Below, one piece after another: positions 20,669 through 31,146 of a stretch of DNA of 64,000 bases (position 1 is its first letter; the number at the start of each line of letters is the position of its first letter). The notes under the pieces were generated by a model, which made no database searches, was not told where the DNA came from, and saw only the letters and a list, made by a program, of their open reading frames with translations. A program made the translations under genes and the position numbers. Source of the stretch: Macrolepiota albuminosa (Eukaryota; Basidiomycota; Agaricomycetes; Agaricales; Agaricaceae); the NCBI GenBank assembly GCA_027475525.1, contig JAMWFC010000124.1, positions 186,001-250,000 on the forward strand. The letters are read 5' to 3'.

Positions 20669-21662
20669 ACTAGTACAGGATCCTCAGCAGAGTCCACACT
20701 GAGAAGGTACTCAACTAAAACAGGCTGCTGACGTTGCCAAGATGCCAAATGGGCCTCCAAGGATTGAAGCAAGTCACCCTTACATGGTGAATACATGCTT
20801 CAAATGTGGCTGACCTAGACATTATGCTAATGCATGCCCAGAGGGTGGTGGATGGCCAGTGGCCAAGCCGCACACATATGTATGTGTGGCACACACAGCT
20901 ATCTCTGATGTAGAAGGGGTAGATTCAGGTAATGAACCTGACATTGAAGACAATGAGGTGGATAACCTCAGCAATGATGCATCAGAGGCTGAAAACACCT
21001 CTGATTCAGAAGAGTTATCAGACAACAAGTACGTTGAGGTTGACATATACAACAACAATTACTACACTCAGGAGTCAGATTCAGAGTTCATGGGGGCCCC
21101 AACAGATTACCTGGCCAGTGTGCTTGACCAACCAATCAGAGCAGCCAATGTGAAGGTGTATAAGACACACCTTTGCAAGGCTCCAGAGAAACTGGTGAGA
21201 CCAGTGTTGAAGCGCAAGGACAAGGAGTGCCTTGCGTCTTACATAGAGGTGAATGGCCACAAGGCATGGACCTTGTAGGACTCAGGGAGCATGACCACTG
21301 GGTTGACACCTCAGTTTTGTTAAGTGCATGATATCTACATTAGTAAGCTGAAGGAGCCACTACTCCTTCAGTTAGGCACTGTGGGCAGTCAAGCTGCAGT
21401 GCAGTTTGGAACACAGGCAATTATTGTCTGTGCGACATCAAGAATGAAAGAGCATCTGGACGTAGCAAATTTCAATCACTACGACATAATTATAGAGATG
21501 CCCTATATGAGACAGCATAATGTCCTTCTTGATTTCAAGAAGAATGAGGTAGTGGTGGATGGCAACACCATCCCTGCTGTACAAGTGACTGTAAACAATA
21601 GCAATGGATGTCTCTATCAACACCACGCCATGGAGAAGAAGCTGCTAGCCAGGTGACACTGA
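20669..21662 (+). pseudogene. Gypsy-C0 gag, zinc knuckle and protease part
   Basis: The C0 reading resumes after LTR F. The zinc knuckle of C1 is present near 20800, but the glycine/arginine positions after the second cysteine have become stops (CFKCG then TGA). An acidic segment (EGVDSGNEPDIEDNE) and the protease follow; the tryptophan before DSGS is a TAG stop near 21278 and DSGST reads DSGSM. The region ends in TGACTAG at 21660-21666, the same stop context as in C1 and D. Confidence 0.85.
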
Positions 21663-22151
21663 CTAGACAGTGGTAGGAAAGTGTCCACCATAGAGGATGG
21701 AGAGGATAAAGAGCAAGCTCATGTAAGCTTGCCAGCAAATAATCCAGCACTGATGGTGCTGGAAAGCAAGGCTGTATGAACATACTCTGAAGAGGGGGGA
21801 AAAGCCCCAGGAAAAAGTGTAAAAAGCAAAGTAAGGCTGAGAACAAGAGGCCTCAGTGTAAAACAAGCATGGAATGCCAACCAACGTTGTCTCAAGTCAG
21901 GGTTGAGGACCTTGTGGCAGATGATGAATGGTAAATAATGGAGGACAAGACATCCTCCACACAAATAGACCAGTCAATCTGGGATTGACCTGTACCTCAT
22001 CCCATGTTTGAATGGGCATTCAATCCATGGATGCCTGCTGAGTAGAATGAATTAGTAGTGTCTATGTACACATGGAATGGACCACGCTGGACTCCAAAGG
22101 AGGAGTCATATTGTCAGGCTAGTGCTGACAAGATCTTGCTACCAAGCAAGG
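21663..22151 (+). pseudogene. Gypsy-C0 pol, first part
   Basis: It is collinear with the start of C1 pol (31143-31680), including the VEDGEDEEQA-like lead and the FEWAF-like segment near 22010, with several stops. It ends at the duplication CAAGG (22147-22151), directly left of the gypsy-D LTR, and continues at 48894. Confidence 0.8.
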
Positions 22152-22324
22152 TGTAACGGAGTCATCCATGTTCCAAGCGTCAACAACGCTATAATCGTTT
22201 AATAGAGTATTACGTAAGATAACATCTTGTTTTCACTCTAAGTACTAGTCAATCCGATACTGCGGTCTGATTTAGCACTTGTGTGATACACACAAGATAG
22301 TTCTAACCCATAACTCCGGTTACA
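22152..22324 (+). repeat. Gypsy-D 5' LTR
   Basis: A 173-bp LTR, TGTAAC to GGTTACA, with a terminal inverted repeat of six bases (TGTAAC / GTTACA). It matches 48721-48893 with a handful of differences, mostly C/T or G/A. No TGG-type primer site follows it; a T-rich run does. Confidence 0.9.
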
Positions 22325-22435
22325 TTTTTTTAAATCTTCTGCTATCGGCTTTCGACTCTAGGCTTGTTACTGACTAGGCAACTATCATCAAAACCTCTCG
22401 ATTCTCTGTTGGCATCACGTTGAAAACGTGCTTCC

Positions 22436-25400
22436 ATGACTGGCTCTCTTGATCCGGATCCTCCGTTCCCAGCTGCAGACGCAGGTGACTTACCTGTGCT
22501 TCAAGCTGTGAAGACGCAATCTGCGTCAGCATACCAACCTCCGCCAAAGCGGGACGAAAAGATTCCTCGCGATGTCAGCGTGAGCTTTGGAATGCCTGGT
22601 GGGCTATCCGTATCACGGATGATGTCCATTGTACGACCTGGTGGTAAACCAGGAGAGAGATCCGCGGTCTCAGGAGTGTCGCTGCCAGCAAGCCAAATGC
22701 CTTCATTGATGTATCCGGTATTGCCTGAGAGCTCGTCAGCTCATTCTGAGGGTCAACCGGATATTACCCAGTACTCGGAAATGGTACAAGGCAGCGCATT
22801 TGCGCATAGTACCCCCTTCCGGACTGCACCTACTGAACGGCTGTTGGAATATGTGGCCGATGCGGCTACTGAACTGGGACCGTCGTCATTGATGACACAA
22901 GGACAGGCGCAAGGGCCAGCAATAGTGGTCAGTAGGGAGGACGACAATGTTGTAAGGTTGGAAAAGGCGTCAACAGTGCCTGGAATTACAGAGTTGCACA
23001 GACGGGCCAGCAAACAGCCGCAAGTGAGGCATGACAGCCTCAGGAGAGTTATGGACTTAGAGTCTGAGCTGGAATCCTCAGATGATGAGGAAAGCAAAAG
23101 GTCGCATTCGACCTTGTCTATCCAGTTACAGCTAGTATTGGACCGATATCCAGTGGTCGCAAAGGAATTGACGTGAAAGCGTCTTCAGCTTTATGTAGTG
23201 AAGCACTTACAGTTGCTGGCTGCTAGGAGCCACGATGTACCCCGTGCAGATTCGAATGAATATATCGAATTGTTTGTGCGCATCTTCGAACTCGAAGTAG
23301 TGGAATACCTTAAGCGCAAAGCGGCGCAAGGGTCAGCAGTCTCAACGGCTACTCCAGCCGACTCCGTAGAATGTGAGATGAGTGTGCGCAGACGAGCGCC
23401 ACTAATCGCGGACGCGATGGAATTGCTCAATGCGCCTCGTCAGGCTAATGAGTCTCAGCAAGACTACGTTCAGCGTCAGAACGCCGCAAACCGTCAACGC
23501 ATTGTTAGCGGAGTGCCTCAGCAGGCATTGTCTGAGGTGGAGACTGTAACGACGACTCCGGCAGAGCCAGAGGCACTACTTGCAGTGCAGGAGGTTAAGA
23601 CACCTCGTAAGCAAGTTACAATCAAGAAAGAGGTGGACGAAGTCCACATTCTTGAAGAGCGAACGCGACCACGACGCGTAGTGCGACGCGTCCACCTAGT
23701 GGACAACTGGAATGAACGCGTCAATTACCAGAGAATACGCAACCAGGACTTGCGCAATCATGGTGAGTCGTTAATTGACGATCAAGGGGTAGTCTTTGAA
23801 GGGCGTGAGGGTGTAACACCTGTTGATGATATGCGGCGACAATTCACGGCTCAGACGGCTGAACCAGACAGAGGTTTGGGTGGTAGTGATGATAGTAGTG
23901 ATCACTACGAACGGGGGGAGCCAAGTTGTCGCAATAACAACGATGGAGGTCGTGATTGCAAAAATAACGATCGAGACGATAATAATTGTCGTAATAGTGG
24001 CAGGCAGGCTGGTGGAGCACCAGAGAAGCCACAAGTAGGGCGACAGCCCACACCACGGCCAGAACGAACAGCCAATGAACACCTGTTTCGCAGTCCTTGG
24101 GCATTTTTGATGCCCGCACCTCATAAATTGCGTGAAACTACGCCGGGAATGAATGAAGTGGTCAGGATCCATATGGATCATATGCATGACCGCCTCACTC
24201 ATCTGGTGGATGACTCCCTTGGAGTCAGATTTAAGTTTCCTGCTGGGGTAAGTCCCCGTAAATCCGATGGTAAGCACATACATGCGTATGCTGGAGGACA
24301 TAGGTTCTCTCAACTGGAGGACTGGGCCATGGACGTGTGCTACCACCTGGCAGCCTGCTGCTATGGTGGAGATGACATGGACCAGGAGAGGATATTTGTG
24401 CTACACAAATTTATGGAGGGAGAGGCTCGGAATTGGTTCCGTCGCCATGTTCTCCACATTAATCGCGACAAATCGCATTGGACATTTAAAGAAGTCCTGA
24501 TAGGACTGTACAATCGTTTCGTCAATGCTGCTACAATGCAGGAAGCTCATGATGCCTTTAGAAAGGCAGTGTATGATGCTAAGACTGGCGTCCAGACCTT
24601 TTATGATGACCTGGTGGGTCATGCACAGAATATGGCTGTCTATCCAGACGAATACACTATACGCGAGACATTCCTGGACAGAATACCTGCAGACATGAGG
24701 AGAGCGTTGATACACGACAACAATTTGTCTCTGGAGGTCAATACTGTGACTGAATTCTTGGCGTATGCCATCCGTTATGAGCAGTTGACATGGACGGCGA
24801 ACCATTATGAGCAGCAGAGTTCCCGCCAAGGAACTGTGAACCGTCAGGCAGTGAAGGTGGGAACCTTCCTGGCCAAACAGACGGAGATGGAGAACAATCG
24901 CAATCCGCGATTTGTTGTTCGCAAGACAATTCCTGGAGGCCAACAGCCTCAATCAAAGCCTGCTGGACAATTGCCAGCGAAGGATAGCCGACCCTTTTTG
25001 GGTCAGAATCAAGTAGCACTGAGAGGAGTGGTGGCGCCTGCAGCGCGGATGACGGGCAAACCCACTGGGGTTCCAGGAGTGGCCCAGAGAAGGCCTGCAG
25101 GAGATCTCTCAGCGTGCTACAATTGTGGCAGGAGCAGACATTTCACTAAGGAATGCCCCGCCCCTCCTAAGGCACACATCCGAGCAGCCCATATGGCTGT
25201 GGCACCGAGTGATGTCGTCAGTGACGACAAAGACGAGGAGGTCGTCGACGACATGGAGGAGGAGCCGCAAGTAGAGGCTGACGGGTCGGAAGTGGATGAC
25301 GCCGAGAGCGTCCAGATTGATGGCAACAAATACGTCGCAGTGGACGTGTATGACAGCAACTATTATGCTCGTGAAGACAAGGAAGAACACCTGTTTGCAC

Positions 25401-25936
25401 TGACTGAGTGCCGTGGAGATCAGCACGTCCGAATGAGACATGTAACCCTGCAGAAGGCAACTAATAAGTTGCACAGGCCACGCTATACTCCCGAGGAGAA
25501 GGAGTGCCTGGTCACGTATGTTGATGTCAATGGACATCCAGCATGGACATTGTGGGACTCGGGGAGTACCACTACGGGCATTACGCCCCAGTTTGCTCAC
25601 GTTAACGTGATTCGCGTTCATGAACTGGAGGAGCCATTGATGCTCCAACTGGGGACCGTCGGGAGTCGCGCTATGGTACAGTTCGGCGTGGAAGTGAGAA
25701 TAAAGACGTCAGGGACGTCGACGGAGGAATATGTGGATATAGCGAATTTTGATCACTACGACATGATTATCGGCACGCCATTCATGCGTAAGAACAAGGT
25801 GTCGCTGGATTTTGTGAACAACATGGTCGTTGTGAATGGTACGCCCTTGAAGGCGGAGAAAGTGGTGTTGAACGAGACAGACGGTTGTTTGAGGCGCTAT
25901 CGCGTGACTGAGAAGCGGCGTGATGAACGCAACTGA
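22436..25936 (+). pseudogene. Gypsy-D gag-protease, one in-frame stop
   Basis: A single frame from the ATG at 22436 to the TGA at 25934 (1166 codons) broken only by a TGA at 23174-23176. At the equivalent place C1 has an arginine-rich TTRAR segment, so a CGA to TGA change is likely. The capsid core is at about residues 610-785 (HRFSQLEDWAMD, GLYNRF). A zinc knuckle (CYNCGRSRHFTKEC) lies near 893-906, an acidic linker follows, and a retropepsin-like domain has DSGSTTTG near 1040 and IIGTPFMR near 1110. The segment around 24000 is rich in N, D and R from local repeats. The terminal TGA is followed by CTAG and the pol frame continues in phase. Confidence 0.85.
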
Positions 25937-25940
25937 CTAG
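25934..25940 (+). other. Gypsy-D gag-pol junction, TGACTAG
   Basis: The gag stop TGA is directly followed by CTAG, and the downstream codons stay open in the same frame into pol. UGA-CUAG is a well-known leaky stop context in eukaryotes. The same heptamer is at the equivalent place in C1 (31140) and C0 (21660). Confidence 0.7.
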
Positions 25941-26247
25941 ATGGTCGCAGGAGAGCGACTGTACAGGAGGTGGAGGATGAACAGGCCCCACCAAAAAGCC
26001 TGCCGGCAGACTCGCCGGCTATACTGATGTCTGAGGAAGAGTTTCAAGGAACTCTGAAGAAGGGGAAGCACCCGGATGTGATTGGGTGTACCAATGGAAA
26101 GCCTAAACAGGCTGTACAGTGCAAGAATAAGCGTGGTAGACACATGGTGGAGTCGCTGGAATGCCAGCCGACTAGCTCTCGAGTGAAGGTTGAGGATCTC
26201 ATCAAGGACGAGGTGAATAGTACGATGGGAACTGTGGGTAGCACTAA

Positions 26248-26401
26248 GTCGCTAATGGATCGACCAGTGCCTCGGCCAGGAGTGCAATGGGCGTATGACC
26301 CACAAATGCCATGGGAGTGGAATGGTCGCTAATGGATCGACCAGTGCCTCGGCCAGGAGTGCAATGGGCGTATGACCCACAAATGCCATGGGAGTGGAAT
26401 G
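26248..26401. repeat. 77-bp direct duplication, seam 4
   Basis: GTCGCTAATGGATCGACC and the following bases recur at 26325. The pair sits in the pol linker of gypsy-D and breaks the frame. C1 has the equivalent segment once. Probable artefact. Confidence 0.9.
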
Positions 26402-27339
26402 AGTTGGTAGCGTCAATGGTGATGCAGGCTATGGGAAGGGTGCAGGCAACCCAGATGGGAGAAGTGTACCGTCATGCACGAGAGGACGAGATTTCTGAAA
26501 CATCGGATATTGTATTTGACGGACTCTTGCTGAAAGTGAGAAGTGTGCAGTCGTCGGCGAATACGACAAGGAAACAACCGGTTGTAAGGTTGAATCCGGG
26601 AGATCTCACAGAGGAGCATGTACGTGCCTTACAGGAGCGATTTGAACCAAAGGTTCAACCGCATATAGCACGCGTAGCCAAAGGAAAAGGTAAGGCTGTG
26701 AGCCTTACAGAGGAGGATATTCCTCGATTGCGCCAGCAATGGCAACTGGAGTTTGCTGATATCGTCAATGGAACGAAGGAAGAGCTTCCTCCGTGGCAGG
26801 AGGTTAATCATGAGATCAACCTCATTGACAATAACAAGCAGTACAAATATCATTTGCCTCGCTGCCCACGAGCACTACAGGATCAACTTCGTGAAAAGAC
26901 GAATAGATACATAAATGCAAAGTGGTGGGAACCACGACCGGCGGTGCAAGCTGCACCATTACTTTGTATTCCCAAGAAGGATGGAACGTTAAGGACTGCA
27001 TTGGATGCACGACAGCGCAATGATAATACAGTCAAGGATGTGACACCTCTTCCAGATCAGGAAGTAATACGAGAAGATGTTGCGACAGCAAAGTATAGGT
27101 CAAAAATTGACCTCACAGACGCATACGAACAGGTCCGCATACGCGAAGAGGATATACCGAAGACGCTGTTCTCATCCCTGATGGGGACGTTTGTGAGTAA
27201 CATCATGCAGATTGGTGATTGTAATGCACCGGCGACATTTCAGAGGTTAATGACCTCAATCTTCCGAGATGTAATTGGGAAGTTTATGCACGTCTATTTA
27301 GACGATATATTCATATTTTCTGACTCCATTGAGGAGCAT

Positions 27340-27493
27340 GAGCAGCACCTACGAGTCGTATTTGAACGGCTACAGAAGGCCAGTCTCTATCTCAAATGGA
27401 AGAAGTGCGAGTTGTAGAGCAGCACCTACGAGTCGTATTTGAACGGCTACAGAAGGCCAGTCTCTATCTCAAATGGAAGAAGTGCGAGTTGTA
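27340..27493. repeat. 77-bp direct duplication, seam 5
   Basis: GAGCAGCACCTACGAGTCG and the following bases recur at 27417, just after the YLDD motif of gypsy-D, generating an in-frame TAG that C1 lacks. It lies 33 bases from the C1 LTR. Probable artefact. Confidence 0.9.
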
Positions 27494-27525
27494 TGCAACG
27501 AGTATAGATTGTCTCGGTCACGTCA

Positions 27526-27716
27526 TGTAACAGATTATACCTAGTTAATTAATTAATATATACTTATATTAATTAATTATTATTACTCTACATACATGCT
27601 GGCTGCCTTACATAAGGCAGCCAATTTTACTGTCATACTCGTAGTACTAGAATCGAATATCGATCTGGTTCTGTTGGTGTGACCGTAAGGCTAACCATAT
27701 ACTTGACTTTGTTTCA
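27526..27716 (+). repeat. Gypsy-C1 5' LTR
   Basis: A 191-bp LTR, TGTAAC to GTTTCA. It contains an AT-rich palindrome at about 27545-27581 (TTAATTAAT arms) and a 22-bp hairpin GGCTGCCTTA/TAAGGCAGCC at 27601-27622. No TGG-type primer site follows; instead a small hairpin TTGAACC/GGTTCAA lies at 27722-27740. Confidence 0.9.
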
Positions 27717-27866
27717 CTTTTTTGAACCTTTCGGGTTCAATTCTGATACTACGGACAAAGACTACGGGTCTAGACTGATAGCCTAGACTGTGATTGCATT
27801 GAACAGTGTATCAACTTCTTTGACGCACGCTTCCGGGTAAAACAAGACGTAGCAACACTTGATTGG

Positions 27867-30800
27867 ATGGAGACCAATCAATCTACTGAACCGACACGCG
27901 ATGGTGAGACCATCGACCAGTCGTTGGCATATCCTCAATCTGCGGTGACTGACCCGGGTCGTCCCGGGTCAGAATATACAGAGGCCGAGCCTTCCCGGCA
28001 GCCTCAGGGAATGCCAGGGGGGACGCAATGGAGTGAAGTGCGGCCGACAGCTGTGCCAAGCGGTGCAGCGAGACCAGGGGCAGGTGTGGAAGACCTGGAA
28101 CAGCAGTTCGGCAGGGATCATGAATCTTCCATGCAGATTGGGAGGTCAGGGCGGCAATCCCAGAGCAGGAGTAGTGCTCAGGGACCTATCGAAGGTCGCA
28201 GACCTTCGTCGTACTTTCTGGGGAAGATGCCGAGGCAAGAGGCGGGCAGTTGGAGAGTTCCAACTGAATCCACTCCCATGACGCAACGTCAGCAGGGAGC
28301 CGGAGTGCCGCAGGAAACGACAATTCCTGAGCAAAGAACGCCAGCAGTACATTGGGAAGATGAAACGTCTGACGACGAAGAGAGTGGACGGAGTGAGTCC
28401 ACCCTTCAGGTTCAGTGTGCTATGCTATGGAAGAGATACCCTAGCATTACAAAGGATACCACGCGTGCTCGACTAGGACTGTATGTACTGAAGCACATAC
28501 GGTTGATACAGGCTAGAGGTGAAAATGTACCTCAATTGAATACTGTTGAATACATTACATTGTACGTTCAGATTCTTGAGCTGGAAGCCCAAGCATATAT
28601 GTATCGCAAGGCTAATCGAGGATCAGCTGCCTCGACTCCAGAGGGGGCAAACTTGATCCCGAATATACCCCCGGTGGCAAAGCCAGAGTTGTCTCCCCAT
28701 CTGGAAGAGGCAATGAGCAATATATATGCGCCCCAGCAAGCAGGAGAGTCTGACGAGCAGTTCGCTGCCAGGTTCGCTGCAGCACAAAGACAGAATGTAT
28801 TCAGAGGTCAGCGAAGGAGACCTCTGTCGACAACTGAATCGGTGTCTACCATACCTGTGGTAGATAGCAACCTACACGAAGCGGGGGAGCCAAGGCACCC
28901 TCACACAAAACAGGAATCAGTGGAGAATGTTCCACTGACAAATCAAGTGCCGTTGGCTGATAAGTTTGCGGAGAGAGTAGCTTATCAGCGCATGCGAAAC
29001 CAAGACCTGAAGCGCCAGGGGCACTCCTGGATAGACGACCAGGGAATTGTATTCGATGGGATAACGCCCATCGACGAGATGAGAAGGCAATATGTCCAAC
29101 GGACACGACAGCCTGACACCAGGAGAGGGGACCCGCCCACGGCGGATCCGAGCCGAGGCCCTGGAAAGCAGGTGATAGAAGAGCTAGGGGGACAGGAGAG
29201 CCCCCTGCATTGGAAGGGTGCAGAGAAAGTGCACTACACAGGTCACCGACCTGTACGTGCATTTTCCGTGGTACCTCCAGCGGAAGGTAGAAATAAAACG
29301 CCTGGAATAACTGAGGCGACAAAGGTGTATACTGAGAATATGCACCAGCGCCTCAGTAGTATAATTGACGATGCAGTAGGCGTAGCATTACGCCTGCCCG
29401 AAGGTATCAAACCGCGTAAGGCGGAGTCAAAACACATCCAACCGTACAGAGGGGAGTCCAAGTTTAGCGACTTGGAAAATTGGACGATGGATGTGTGCAA
29501 CCATCTGGCAGCATGCCAGTATGGGGGGGATCGTCTGGATCGAGAACGTGTGTTCGTGCTCCCGGAGTTCCTGGATGGACCAGCCAAAGCCTGGTTCCGT
29601 CATCATGTCTTGCACTACAATCGTGCACGACAGCAATGGACGTTCAAGGATGTAATCCTTGAATTATATAACCGGTTCGTGAGTGCATCCACCATGCAGG
29701 ATGCTCGGGAGGCGTTCATTGCAACCTCCTACACCGAACGATTAGGTGTTCAAGGTTTCTATGATACCTTGATAGACCACGCACAGAATATGTCTATTTA
29801 CCCAGATAACTGGGTAATGATTGATACCTTCCTGCGGGGGATACCTGACGCAATGAGAGAGTCCCTCATTTGTGATGACGGACTATCGCCCGAAGTAAAT
29901 ACCGTCGAGGAATTTGTAGCGCATGCATTGCGCTACGAGCAAGCCCACAAAATAGCGCGACACTTTGGGCTACATAGCTCAAAGGTTCGATCGGTAAACA
30001 AGGCTGAGCCTCGGAAGGTAGGCACCTTCTGGGCTCGTCGAAAGGAGATGGTGGGCAATATGAACCCGAGGTTCGTGGTAAGAGCAGCACCTCGGCAAGA
30101 CCGACGCTTCCGGAGCGACCGGCCGGGGGACCGTAGGGATGCACCGGCACAGGATGCTCAGAGAGGTCCGCGCCGAGAGGGTGTTCGACCGCATCAGGCT
30201 GCTGGTGAGGCTAAATTGCCGACACCGATTGGGCCACCGAAGTATGAAGCAGATCGCCCTTTCGTGGCGAGTAAGTGCTTCAAATGTGGTCGGCCTGGGC
30301 ATTTTGCGAATGCATGCCCAGTGGGTGGTGGAAAGCCTATGGGTAAGCCACGTGCCTATGTACGGGCGGCGCACACTGCTATCCCGGATGCTGAAGGGAT
30401 AGACTCCGGGAATGAACCTGATATGGAAGACGATGAGGTGGAGAACCTCATACCTGATGCACCAGAGGATGAAAACGCCTCTGTGGTAGAGGAGTTGTCG
30501 GATGATGAATACGTGGAGGTTGACGTATACGACAACGATTATTACGCCCGGGAGTCAGACTCAGAGTTCATGGGAGCTCTGACGGACTACCCGGTCAGCG
30601 CATTAGACCGTCCCGTTGGAGCAGCCAATGTTAAGGTGTATAAGGTACACCTTCGCAAGGCTCCAGAGAAGCTGGTGAGACCGGTGTTGAAGCGCGAGGA
30701 TAAGGAGTGCCTGGCGTCGTACGTTGAGGTGAATGGCCACAAGGCGTGGACATTGTGGGATTCAGGTAGTACGACTACTGGGGTGACACCCCAGTTTTGC

Positions 30801-31142
30801 CAAGTGCACGATATTTCTGTCAGTGAGTTGAAGGAGCCACTACTCCTTCAATTGGGTACTGTGGGCAGCCGAGCTGCGGTACAGTTTGGTACGCAGGCGA
30901 GTATCGTCTGTGCGAAATCAAGGACGAGGGAGTACCTTGATGTGGCGAACTTTGATCGTTACGACATGATTATAGGCACGCCGTATATGAGGAAGCACAA
31001 CGTTCTGCTGAACTTCAAGAAGAATGAGATAGTGGTGGATGGCACCACTATCCCTGCAGTGCGAGTGACCATAGATGATGGAGATGGACGTCTCCATCGA
31101 CACCGCGCCACAGAGAAGAAGGTGCTAGTCAGGCGACACTGA
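27867..31142 (+). CDS. Gypsy-C1 gag with zinc knuckle and protease
   Basis: An intact 1091-codon frame from the ATG at 27867. The N-terminal 300 residues are disordered (P, Q, G, S, E). The capsid core lies at about residues 520-700 (GESKFSDLENWTMD, WFRHHVLHYN, LYNRF). A zinc knuckle CFKCGRPGHFANAC is near 803-816, followed by an acidic stretch (EYVEVDVYDNDYY). A retropepsin-like domain has the catalytic DSGSTTTG near 965 and IIGTPYMRK near 1035. The protease is thus part of gag rather than of pol. The frame ends in TGA followed directly by CTAG and an open pol frame in the same phase, suggesting that a gag-pol fusion is made by readthrough. Confidence 0.92.
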   Translation: METNQSTEPTRDGETIDQSLAYPQSAVTDPGRPGSEYTEAEPSRQPQGMPGGTQWSEVRPTAVPSGAARPGAGVEDLEQQFGRDHESSMQIGRSGRQSQSRSSAQGPIEGRRPSSYFLGKMPRQEAGSWRVPTESTPMTQRQQGAGVPQETTIPEQRTPAVHWEDETSDDEESGRSESTLQVQCAMLWKRYPSITKDTTRARLGLYVLKHIRLIQARGENVPQLNTVEYITLYVQILELEAQAYMYRKANRGSAASTPEGANLIPNIPPVAKPELSPHLEEAMSNIYAPQQAGESDEQFAARFAAAQRQNVFRGQRRRPLSTTESVSTIPVVDSNLHEAGEPRHPHTKQESVENVPLTNQVPLADKFAERVAYQRMRNQDLKRQGHSWIDDQGIVFDGITPIDEMRRQYVQRTRQPDTRRGDPPTADPSRGPGKQVIEELGGQESPLHWKGAEKVHYTGHRPVRAFSVVPPAEGRNKTPGITEATKVYTENMHQRLSSIIDDAVGVALRLPEGIKPRKAESKHIQPYRGESKFSDLENWTMDVCNHLAACQYGGDRLDRERVFVLPEFLDGPAKAWFRHHVLHYNRARQQWTFKDVILELYNRFVSASTMQDAREAFIATSYTERLGVQGFYDTLIDHAQNMSIYPDNWVMIDTFLRGIPDAMRESLICDDGLSPEVNTVEEFVAHALRYEQAHKIARHFGLHSSKVRSVNKAEPRKVGTFWARRKEMVGNMNPRFVVRAAPRQDRRFRSDRPGDRRDAPAQDAQRGPRREGVRPHQAAGEAKLPTPIGPPKYEADRPFVASKCFKCGRPGHFANACPVGGGKPMGKPRAYVRAAHTAIPDAEGIDSGNEPDMEDDEVENLIPDAPEDENASVVEELSDDEYVEVDVYDNDYYARESDSEFMGALTDYPVSALDRPVGAANVKVYKVHLRKAPEKLVRPVLKREDKECLASYVEVNGHKAWTLWDSGSTTTGVTPQFCQVHDISVSELKEPLLLQLGTVGSRAAVQFGTQASIVCAKSRTREYLDVANFDRYDMIIGTPYMRKHNVLLNFKKNEIVVDGTTIPAVRVTIDDGDGRLHRHRATEKKVLVRRH

Positions 31143-31146
31143 CTAG
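31140..31146 (+). other. Gypsy-C1 gag-pol junction, TGACTAG
   Basis: TGA at 31140-31142 ends gag; CTAG follows and codons continue in the same frame through LDRGKKAPTVED-like residues into pol with no ATG until 31215. The context matches the established leaky UGA-CUAG stop. Confidence 0.75.

Larger units (their letters stand above)
25937..27525 (+). pseudogene. Gypsy-D pol, N-terminal part to RT
   Basis: After the readthrough site the frame gives a charged linker with a CQPTSSRVKVEDL segment shared with C1, then reverse transcriptase: LCIPKKDGTLRT near 26960, DLTDAYEQVRI near 27110 and the catalytic YLDD at about 27295-27306. The 77-bp duplications at 26248-26401 and 27340-27493 create a false frameshift and a false TAG (27415). 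The reading ends at CLGHV, just before the C1 LTR, and continues at 38743. Confidence 0.85.

Noticed and set aside
27415..27417. TAG ending the gypsy-D RT shortly after YLDD
   Set aside because: Created by seam 5. The second copy continues with the tyrosine codon found in C1.
27722..27740. A tRNA-like TTGAACC/GGTTCAA stem resembling a T-arm
   Set aside because: There are no acceptor, D or anticodon stems around it; it is a lone hairpin at the primer-site position of C1.
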